From: Gammaproteobacteria bacterium
Lineage (GTDB): Bacteria; Pseudomonadota; Gammaproteobacteria; GCA-001735895
DNA length: 5,997 nucleotides
Reading direction: 5' to 3'
Assembly (NCBI GenBank): GCA_029882955.1
Contig: JAOUJX010000265.1
Coordinates: forward strand, 1-5,997
Part shown: one piece after another, positions 1 to 5,172 of the stretch
How positions within the stretch are numbered: the first letter of the stretch is position 1
Layout of the letters: each line of letters begins with the position of its first letter
Notes under the pieces: model-generated
Told to the model about the DNA's origin: nothing
Seen by the model: the letters and a program-made list of their open reading frames with translations, nothing else
Databases searched by the model: none
Made by a program: the position numbers and the translations under genes

Positions 1-6
1 ACTAAA

Positions 7-951
7 TCAGTCCGGCGAATTTTCAATATTTCCGTTTTTACGGAAAATCAACCAGTTGTCGATGACTCCGGCCAATACAGTCACTGCCATAATCTGCGGG
101 AAAATCAGCAATAACGCATAAAACAACCCGGTTAACATCGGTCGAATTTTGCTACCGGCTATCTTCGCATGGACAACAGCGATGCCCTGGAACAAAAAAG
201 CAGCCAATATCAGTATGGCCAGACTGGTCAATAAGTCGTAATCCAGCCAGGAACTCAGTGCGACCAATAGCATTGCTACGATACTGGCGGGTTTTCCAAA
301 TGACAGTGTCAAAAATTCCCGTCGGTAACCATCTGAGCTTGCCACTCGAGCCTGCAACCACCGCGCGACCAGCACGATAGAAGCATAAAGCAAATACATC
401 GATGCCCCCAGCGCCAGAATTAACCAGTGCACCATCAGCCGAACATTCTCGGTCAGTGCTGCTATATCGTATTCCTGCTGCTGTGGCAGCTGAGCCACCG
501 ACTGCATAATGATTTCTACCCAGTCTTTCTCCAACTCGGGTAAAAAAGCATACTGAGCGACGACTGCCACGAAACCTAAAGCCACTCCGGCCACCAGGGT
601 TAACGCGATAGAACTGGTTGCTCTAAAGGTTTGCGCCAGTACGATGATCGGCAACCATTGTGCCAGAGCAATCGATATGCCGAGTCCGGGCGCCTCCAGG
701 ACAACAGTGGTTACCAGGGTAATACCTAGAACCGCGACGATAATCGCCTTGATTCCCGACTGAATACCCTGGGTCAGTATTATCAGTCCGACCAGCGATG
801 CCGACAGATAGGTCAGCAGCATTCCGACCATAGCACCGAGCAGCGGGCTTCCTGAAAATAACGGGAAAAATACTGCTACTATCGCCAGTATTCCAACTAC
901 TGCCGATGCTTGATATGGCCCTTTAAGCGTATATCTTGCAAGTGCCAGCAC
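7..951 (-). CDS. Polytopic inner-membrane protein, DUF2232/YybS-like, downstream of rpsR
   Basis: A 314-residue, strongly hydrophobic protein of unknown function. I see about eight or nine likely membrane segments: roughly residues 15-33, 38-60, 68-86, 92-108, 112-133, 173-198, 222-236, 240-262 and 272-297. A longer polar stretch (about 137-170) with a QQQ run sits in the middle, and the C-terminus is short, polar and ends after a DNWLIFRK motif. These traits and its place between rpsR and the expected rplI match the uncharacterised membrane protein found at this position in Pseudomonas-type operons (DUF2232 family, related to Bacillus YybS). The start is GTG (949-951), preceded by AGAGG at 7 nt; no better in-frame start is visible. 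It lies 18 nt after the rpsR stop, so it is probably cotranscribed with the ribosomal genes. The gene is complete, with its TGA stop at 7-9. Presence and membrane location are sure; the family name is a recollection and the function is unknown. Confidence 0.85.
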   Translation of the reverse strand: MLALARYTLKGPYQASAVVGILAIVAVFFPLFSGSPLLGAMVGMLLTYLSASLVGLIILTQGIQSGIKAIIVAVLGITLVTTVVLEAPGLGISIALAQWLPIIVLAQTFRATSSIALTLVAGVALGFVAVVAQYAFLPELEKDWVEIIMQSVAQLPQQQEYDIAALTENVRLMVHWLILALGASMYLLYASIVLVARWLQARVASSDGYRREFLTLSFGKPASIVAMLLVALSSWLDYDLLTSLAILILAAFLFQGIAVVHAKIAGSKIRPMLTGLFYALLLIFPQIMAVTVLAGVIDNWLIFRKNGNIENSPD

Positions 952-969
952 TGTGACACCTCTCGCTGC

Positions 970-1203
970 TTAACGTAACTTGTGCTGATCGGTATAAGGC
1001 AATAACGACAGAAAGCGCGCACGCTTGATCGCAGTTGCCAGCTGGCGCTGGTATTTCGCCTTGGTACCGGTGACACGACTAGGGACGATCTTGCCGGTCT
1101 CAGTAATGTATTCTTTCAGAGTTTCGAGATCTTTGTAATCGATCTCATCGATGCCTTCGGCAGTAAATTTACAAAAACGCTTACGACGAAAATAACGTGA
1201 CAT
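970..1203 (-). CDS. rpsR: 30S ribosomal protein S18
   Basis: Small-subunit protein S18, 77 residues (75 in E. coli), which binds the 30S platform as a dimer with S6. The family signature is clear along the whole length: basic N-terminus MSRYFRRKRFCKFTAEG, then EIDYKDLETLKEYITETGKI, then VPSRVTGTKAKYQRQLATAI and the terminal RARFLSLLPYTDQH. The ATG at 1201-1203 is 2 nt after the rpsF stop. Its ribosome binding site GGGAG lies inside the last codons of rpsF, so the two genes are probably translationally coupled, as expected for partners made in equal amounts. priB is not present between rpsF and rpsR, unlike in enterobacteria. Confidence 0.98.
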   Translation of the reverse strand: MSRYFRRKRFCKFTAEGIDEIDYKDLETLKEYITETGKIVPSRVTGTKAKYQRQLATAIKRARFLSLLPYTDQHKLR

Positions 1204-1205
1204 AA

Positions 1206-1667
1206 TTATTCACTCCCTGCTGCAGTGGTTTCTTCAGTAGCTTCGACTTCGGTTTCAGCGATAGCTTCCAACTCTGGATCGACATCGGTGTCTTCGTCAG
1301 CTTTCGGGGCTGGTTTACGATCCGACGTTTTAGCAGATTCTTCGCGCTCAACTTCGAGCAACATGGGCGATTTTTCTGTCATAGCCTGCTTACAGACCAA
1401 TGTCAGGTGACGAAGCACGGCATCGTTGAAACGGAAAGCACTTTCCAGTTCGTCGAGCGCTTCCTGACCACATTCGATATTCATCAGCACGTAATGTGCC
1501 TTATGAATTTTCTTGATCGGGAATTCTAACTGACGGCGACCCCAGTCCTCTTCACGGTGTACTGCGCCACCGGAACCGGTAATCATATTGCGATAGCGCT
1601 CCACCATAGCGGGCACTTGTTCACTCTGGTCAGGGTGGACCAGAAACACGATTTCGTAATGTCTCAT
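1206..1667 (-). CDS. rpsF: 30S ribosomal protein S6 with acidic C-terminal extension
   Basis: Small-subunit protein S6, partner of S18 on the 30S platform. The globular domain (residues 1 to about 100) is textbook: MRHYEIVFLVHPDQSEQVP at the start, REEDWGRRQLEFPIKKIHKA at 38-57, HYVLMNIE at 58-65 and FRFNDAVLRHL at 78-88. At 153 residues it is about 20 longer than the E. coli protein. The extra length is a low-complexity tail (about 104-153) rich in Glu, Asp, Ala and Thr that ends in Glu. In E. coli, RimK adds glutamates to the S6 C-terminal Glu; whether this protein is modified is unknown. The ATG at 1665-1667 has a good GAGG ribosome binding site 5 nt upstream. A structured leader precedes it in the rlmB-rpsF gap and may mediate feedback by the S6:S18 pair. 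Confidence 0.98.
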   Translation of the reverse strand: MRHYEIVFLVHPDQSEQVPAMVERYRNMITGSGGAVHREEDWGRRQLEFPIKKIHKAHYVLMNIECGQEALDELESAFRFNDAVLRHLTLVCKQAMTEKSPMLLEVEREESAKTSDRKPAPKADEDTDVDPELEAIAETEVEATEETTAAGSE

Positions 1668-1670
1668 AAC

Positions 1671-1745
1671 ATCCTCATGGATTAAGCCCCCTGCGCGAAT
1701 TCGCAGTAGAGCGAGAAGTTAACCGAGCGCGGATTCTACCGGAGG
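1671..1745 (-). promoter_or_regulatory. Candidate S6:S18-binding leader and rpsF ribosome binding site
   Basis: Read on the minus strand, the rlmB-rpsF gap can fold into an outer stem of 7 pairs (CGGUAGA at 1741-1735 with UCUACUG at 1710-1704, one G-U pair). A 4-nt bulge AUCC follows (1734-1731), then an inner GCG/CGC stem (1730-1728 with 1713-1711) closing a 14-nt loop. This puts a CCG (1732-1730) at the bulge, which is the described core of the S6:S18 complex-binding motif found upstream of rpsF in many bacteria and copied from the S18 site in 16S rRNA. A second hairpin, CTGCG/CGCAG with loop AATTCG (1706-1691), overlaps the 3' arm of the outer stem by 3 nt. The GAGG ribosome binding site (about 1673-1676) is downstream of both. 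The inner stem is short, so the assignment rests mainly on position, the outer stem and the CCG. Confidence 0.5.
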
Positions 1746-2492
1746 CTAGGGCTGTCTGCAAGCCATTCTTGAACGCAAAACCTCATACAGACAAACGCCG
1801 GTAGCCACCGATACATTGAGGCTTTCAACAACGCCTTTCATTGGCAGTTTAATCAAATGGTCGCAGGCCTCTGCGGTGAGACGACGAAGCCCCTCCCCTT
1901 CGGATCCCATGACCAACGCTGTAGGACCTTTATAATCATAATCGTAAAGACTGGACTCAGCCTCGCCGCTGGTACCATAAATCCAGACACCCGCTTCTTT
2001 CAACATTTTTAAGCCACGAGCCAGGTTGGTAACCTCGATCAGTGCCACCGATTCCGCACCGCCGGCTGCTACTTTTCGAACCGTGGCATTCAGGCTGGCT
2101 GAGCGATCCTTCGGGATGATGACGGCGTCAACACCGGTGGCATCGGCACTGCGTAAACAGGCGCCGAGATTATGGGGGTCCTGCACGCCGTCGAGCACCA
2201 GAAACAGGGAGTCCTGACTGAGTTCCGCCAGGCACTGTTCGAGGCTCTTCTGTTGGCCGGCGACAATCCTGATATGCAGCACACAGCCCTGGTGTTTGTC
2301 GCTGCCGGCAAGCTTGCTCAATTCGTCGCGCCCGACAAACCGAACCGGTATTTTAGCCTTGCGCGTCTGCCCTATGACTGACAATAATCTCGGGTTACGC
2401 CCTTCGGTTGCCAGCAACTCGATAGACTGAGCCGATGACTGCCGGATAAATTTTTCGACAGCATGGATGCCATAGACATAAGACTCGCTCAT
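1746..2492 (-). CDS. rlmB: 23S rRNA (guanosine-2251-2'-O)-methyltransferase RlmB
   Basis: SPOUT-class methyltransferase that transfers a methyl group from S-adenosylmethionine to the 2'-OH of G2251 (E. coli numbering) in the 23S rRNA peptidyl-transferase region. The protein has 248 residues (243 in E. coli). The N-terminal RNA-binding domain (about 1-75) begins with SYVYGIHAVEKFI and contains KHQGCVLH near 66-73. The knotted catalytic domain has motif 1, DGVQDPHNLGACLRSADATG at 101-120 (Asn108 and Arg114 are the conserved positions), motif 2, LVMGSEGEGLRRL at 193-205, and motif 3, LPMKGVVESLNVSVATGVCL at 216-235, which forms the knot and cofactor pocket. Its ATG overlaps the rnr TGA in an ATGA junction, which suggests translational coupling; a weak AAGG lies 4 nt upstream. 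The rnr-rlmB pairing is common in gammaproteobacteria. Confidence 0.97.
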   Translation of the reverse strand: MSESYVYGIHAVEKFIRQSSAQSIELLATEGRNPRLLSVIGQTRKAKIPVRFVGRDELSKLAGSDKHQGCVLHIRIVAGQQKSLEQCLAELSQDSLFLVLDGVQDPHNLGACLRSADATGVDAVIIPKDRSASLNATVRKVAAGGAESVALIEVTNLARGLKMLKEAGVWIYGTSGEAESSLYDYDYKGPTALVMGSEGEGLRRLTAEACDHLIKLPMKGVVESLNVSVATGVCLYEVLRSRMACRQP

Positions 2493-4813
2493 TGTGCCTT
2501 TTTCTTCCGTACCTTCCTGGCAGCCTTCTTTTTGCTGCTTTGCCTGTCAGATGGTTTTACCCGCTTCTTCCTGTCGAGCAATTTCTTTTTAGATTTCGAC
2601 CTGGTCGAGCCTTTATCGTCCTTTGAGTTTTCCGAAGAGATTAAATCGAAATCGATTTTGCGTTCTTCCATATCAACCCGCGCTACCTGGATTACCAGGC
2701 GGTCACCGAGTTGATAGCTGCGGCTGGTTTGTTCGCCCACCAGTCGATGATGCGCCTGGTCAAAATGATAATAATCGCGTTTAAGCGAAGTGATATGGAC
2801 CAAACCATCAATGAGCAAATCATCGAGCTGAACAAACAGACCAAAACTGGTGACACCGCTGACGGTACCACTATATTGCTTACCGATGTGCTTTTGCAAA
2901 AACTCGCATTTAAGCCAGTCGGCCGCGTCACGGGTAGCTTCGTCAGCACGACGTTCATTTAGCGAACAGCTCTCACCCAGGTTCGTCATACGCGCCAGGT
3001 CGTATTCGTAGCCTTGATTACTGCCCTGTTTAATCCAGTGCTTAATCGCTCGATGCACCAGCAGGTCGGGATAACGCCTAATCGGCGAGGTGAAGTGCGC
3101 ATAGTCGTTTAGTGCCAGGCCAAAATGTCCGACTTTAGTGTCTGGGCTATAACTGGCCTGCAGCATAGAGCGCAGGATAACTGTCTGAATCATATCGAAT
3201 TCAGGTCTGCCACGGGCCTGTTCGATGATATCGGCGTAATCACTCGGTGTTGGTTCGAGAGACTTTAACTTAATGCCGAAACTCATGAGGAATTCCACCA
3301 AATTGGGCAGCTTGTCCGCATTCGGCCCTTCATGAATTCGAAAAAGCGCTGGAATTTTCTGCTTTTTTAATATCCTCGCCGCGCAAATATTAGCCGCGAT
3401 CATGCATTCTTCAATCAACAGGTGTGCCTGGTTACGCTCAATGGGTTCGATGGAATCGATCTTGCGCTGATCGTCGTATTTAAAGACGACTTCTTTCGTG
3501 TCAAATTCTATCGCATGGCGCTTTTTCCGTGCTTTCGCCAGCGCCTGATAAACCTGCTTAAGCGTTTCCAGATCTTTCCTGATCGGCTTAATCGCCTTTA
3601 ACGCTTTTGCATCATTGTCGAATAGTGCTGCGGCAACATCATCATAAATCAATCGTGCATGCGAATAGATGACGGCATTTGAAAATTTATAACTCTTTAT
3701 CGCACCCTGCTGACTTATCTCCATACAACAAACCAGACAAAGCCGATCTACCCTGGGGTTTAGTGAACAAAGACCGTTAGACAATACCTCGGGCAACATG
3801 GGTATCACTTCGCCGGGGAAGTACACCGAGGTACCGCGATTAACCGCCTCGACATCCAGTGCCGAACCGGTTTCAACATAATGGGCGACGTCGGCAATGG
3901 CGACATAAAGCCGGAAACCGTCATCCATCGTCTCGCAATAAACCGCATCGTCAAAATCACGGGCGTCGGCGCCATCGATAGTGACAAACGGTTTATCACG
4001 CAAATCGAGTCGATTCTCCTTATCCTTCTGTGCCACTTCGCCGCTAAAGGCTTTTATTTCATTTTGAACAGCATCATTCCAGCTATGGGGAATGGCGTAT
4101 TTATTCAGCGCAATCGTCACTTCCATACCCGGCGCATTGTCCTGTCCGAGTACCGTCTCGACGATACCGATGGCCTGATTGTGCTGGGTCGGGTAATCGG
4201 TGATTCTGACCATAACGATATCGCCCGGTTTAGCAGAATGTCCGACATCACGATTGATGAGGATATCCTGAGTCAGGCGCTTATCGTCGGGAATCAGGAA
4301 TTCGATACCACTTTCACTATAATAACGGCCGATTACCGACTGATGAGCGCGCTCCAGCACCGATATCAGCGCGCCTTCGGATCGCTCTCGACGTTTATCG
4401 TAGCTGGCAATCTTCACCGCCGCCTTGTCGCCATTCATCAGTTTTCGCATCTGACGTTCAGGCAGAAATATATCCTTGCCACCGGATTCCGGCGTTAAAA
4501 AGCCGAAACCGTCGGGATGGGTTTGCACGACACCCTTCTCCAGATCCATATGGTCAAAGCTGAGATAGCCGCCGCGACGATTACGGAAAATTTGGCCGTC
4601 GCGCACCATAGCATTGAGACGCCGACGCAAGGCTTCGATCTGTTCATCATCGTCATATTTCAGAGACTCTGCGATATGGTTCTGAGAAACAGGTACCTTG
4701 TAGGTATTAATAAGATCAAGAAGGTGTTCGCGACTAGCAATCGGCCGGTCGTATTTGGCCGATTCACGCGACAGAAAGGGGTCGCGGGTCAGGCGGGGAG
4801 GTTTTTTGGGCAT
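2489..4813 (-). CDS. rnr: Ribonuclease R (3'-5' exoribonuclease)
   Basis: Processive 3'-to-5' hydrolytic exoribonuclease of the RNB (RNase II) family that unwinds and degrades structured RNA, acts in rRNA and mRNA quality control and helps trans-translation. It has 774 residues (813 in E. coli). Domains in order: N-terminal winged helix (about 25-85); two cold-shock OB folds (about 90-260, the first with VVQTHPDGFGFLTP at 95-108); the RNB catalytic domain (about 270-600); an S1 domain (about 643-724, GTVSGVTSFGLFVQ at 649-662); and a Lys/Arg-rich tail (about 731-774). The metal-binding aspartates are in VTIDGADARDFDDAV (277-291: Asp280, 286, 288, 289). The HFTSPIRRYPDLLVHR motif at 573-588 carries the other conserved active-site arginines. 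The DPF-SRESAKYDRPIASRE N-terminus aligns with E. coli RNase R, supporting this ATG; the ribosome binding site is weak (GGAA, about 6 nt away). First gene of the operon, divergent from tRNA-Leu. Confidence 0.98.
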   Translation of the reverse strand: MPKKPPRLTRDPFLSRESAKYDRPIASREHLLDLINTYKVPVSQNHIAESLKYDDDEQIEALRRRLNAMVRDGQIFRNRRGGYLSFDHMDLEKGVVQTHPDGFGFLTPESGGKDIFLPERQMRKLMNGDKAAVKIASYDKRRERSEGALISVLERAHQSVIGRYYSESGIEFLIPDDKRLTQDILINRDVGHSAKPGDIVMVRITDYPTQHNQAIGIVETVLGQDNAPGMEVTIALNKYAIPHSWNDAVQNEIKAFSGEVAQKDKENRLDLRDKPFVTIDGADARDFDDAVYCETMDDGFRLYVAIADVAHYVETGSALDVEAVNRGTSVYFPGEVIPMLPEVLSNGLCSLNPRVDRLCLVCCMEISQQGAIKSYKFSNAVIYSHARLIYDDVAAALFDNDAKALKAIKPIRKDLETLKQVYQALAKARKKRHAIEFDTKEVVFKYDDQRKIDSIEPIERNQAHLLIEECMIAANICAARILKKQKIPALFRIHEGPNADKLPNLVEFLMSFGIKLKSLEPTPSDYADIIEQARGRPEFDMIQTVILRSMLQASYSPDTKVGHFGLALNDYAHFTSPIRRYPDLLVHRAIKHWIKQGSNQGYEYDLARMTNLGESCSLNERRADEATRDAADWLKCEFLQKHIGKQYSGTVSGVTSFGLFVQLDDLLIDGLVHITSLKRDYYHFDQAHHRLVGEQTSRSYQLGDRLVIQVARVDMEERKIDFDLISSENSKDDKGSTRSKSKKKLLDRKKRVKPSDRQSSKKKAARKVRKKKAQ

Positions 4814-4836
4814 ATAGTTTCCATGTTGAGAGCGCG

Positions 4837-4842
4837 AGTATA
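4837..4842 (-). promoter_or_regulatory. Possible -10 element of the rnr operon promoter
   Basis: TATACT on the minus strand, 23 nt before the rnr start codon, followed by a GC-rich CGCGC stretch. No good -35 lies 16-18 nt upstream (the window there reads about TAGAGG), so the promoter would need an activator, or the real one lies elsewhere. The start-proximal position and the lack of any other upstream gene on this strand are the main support. Confidence 0.35.
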
Positions 4843-4873
4843 TAGAAAGCCGGACAAAGCCTCTACATCTAGA

Positions 4874-4901
4874 TTGACAATATATTGAAGTGGTGTATAT
4901 T
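4874..4901 (+). promoter_or_regulatory. tRNA-Leu promoter (sigma-70 type) with GC-rich discriminator
   Basis: A perfect -35 TTGACA (4874-4879) is followed after 16 nt by TATATT (4896-4901, five of six consensus bases). The predicted start is near 4908, leaving a 5' leader of only a few bases before the tRNA at 4912. Immediately after the -10 is CCGCGCC (4903-4909). A GC-rich discriminator of this kind is the known feature of stable-RNA promoters that ppGpp and DksA repress, so growth-rate (stringent) control is likely. The promoter is back to back with the presumed rnr promoter. Confidence 0.8.
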
Positions 4902-4911
4902 TCCGCGCCAT

Positions 4912-4998
4912 GCCCAGGTGGCGGAATTGGTAGACGCGCTAGCTTCAGGTGCTAGTGACCTAACGGTCGTGGAGGTTCAAGTCCTCTCCTGGGCACCA
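4912..4998 (+). tRNA. tRNA-Leu (anticodon CAG)
   Basis: A complete 87-nt class II tRNA that reads CUG codons. The acceptor stem is GCCCAGG (4912-4918) with CCTGGGC (4988-4994), followed by discriminator A and encoded CCA (4996-4998). The D arm contains AATTGGTAGAC. The anticodon stem CTAGC/GCTAG encloses loop TTCAGGT with anticodon CAG at 4946-4948. The long variable arm (about 4956-4970, TGACC-TAAC-GGTCG pairing) is typical of tRNA-Leu. The T arm is GGAGG-TTCAAGT-CCTCT (4971-4987). It closely resembles E. coli tRNA-Leu(CAG). It is apparently intact, so any inserted element has kept its 3' end, as tRNA-targeting integrases usually do. Confidence 0.97.
4971..4998 (+). other. Probable attachment site (attL core) in the tRNA-Leu 3' half
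   Basis: P4-type integrases generally recombine within the 3' end of a tRNA gene (T arm to CCA), and the element restores that end. An integrase gene beginning 173 nt beyond the CCA makes this segment the likely core. The exact limits cannot be seen because the matching copy (attR) would be at the far end of the element, outside the window. I found no second copy of the tRNA 3' end between 4999 and 5997. Confidence 0.5.
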
Positions 4999-5006
4999 CA
5001 ATAGAT

Positions 5007-5036
5007 TCCAACAACGTCCAATAAAGTCTATAACTT
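5007..5036 (+). repeat. Three 10-nt-phased direct repeats, possible integrase arm sites
   Basis: Units TCCAACAACG (5007-5016), TCCAATAAAG (5017-5026) and TCTATAACTT (5027-5036) follow each other with an exact 10-nt period, so the TCYA cores lie on the same face of the helix. They start 9 nt after the tRNA CCA, between the presumed crossover core and int, where arm-type or excisionase sites are often found. The third unit is degenerate. The role is inferred from position only. Confidence 0.4.
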
Positions 5037-5078
5037 ACTGAATTTAATAATAAATTAAGCCTTTTACCTTCCAGTAAG
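5034..5078 (+). repeat. Inverted repeat CTTACTG/CAGTAAG around an AT-rich palindrome
   Basis: CTTACTG (5034-5040) and CAGTAAG (5072-5078) are perfect reverse complements. Between them is a second palindrome, AATTTA-ATAA-TAAATT (5041-5056), directly abutting the left arm. It lacks a GC-rich stem with a following T-run, so it is not a convincing terminator for the tRNA. It may be a protein-binding region of the attachment site. The AT-rich composition (about 5000-5110) contrasts with the operon side. Confidence 0.35.
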
Positions 5079-5110
5079 ATTCAACCAGATATTGTAAAAT
5101 CCAGCGTTTT

Positions 5111-5172
5111 TTGTAACACTGAGTGTAACATAGGGGTCAGCACCCCTAATACATGACATCGGAGTGTTACAA
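5111..5172 (+). promoter_or_regulatory. Nested inverted repeats covering the integrase ribosome binding site
   Basis: TTGTAACACT (5111-5120) and AGTGTTACAA (5163-5172) are perfect 10-nt reverse complements. The right arm begins within the GGAG ribosome binding site (5161-5164) and ends on the A of the integrase ATG. Inside is a 6-bp hairpin, TAGGGG (5131-5136) and CCCCTA (5143-5148), with loop TCAGCA. TGTAACA also recurs directly at 5124-5130. The arms could be operator half-sites for a repressor or excisionase, or pair in the mRNA and hide the start site. I see no convincing promoter for int in this stretch. Confidence 0.45.

Noticed and set aside
1760..1800. Possible internal rpsF promoter at the end of rlmB (TTGTCT, about 18 nt, AAGAAT)
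   Set aside because: Both elements match only four of six consensus bases, a level expected by chance within coding sequence.
3881..4498. Long open frame of 205 codons on the plus strand, antisense to rnr
   Set aside because: It lies wholly inside the confidently assigned rnr on the other strand, shows no family signature and has no visible ribosome binding site; it is a shadow of rnr codon structure.
4517..4888. Plus-strand open frame of 123 codons crossing the rnr start and the tRNA promoter
   Set aside because: Antisense to the rnr N-terminus and running into the divergent promoter region; no recognisable protein features.
4946..4948. The neighbouring tRNA as an amber suppressor that would rescue int
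   Set aside because: The anticodon is CAG (reads CUG), not CUA, so it cannot read UAG.
5107..5112. T-run TTTTTT as part of a terminator for the tRNA
   Set aside because: No GC-rich stem precedes it; the nearest inverted repeat (5034-5078) is distant and AT-rich.
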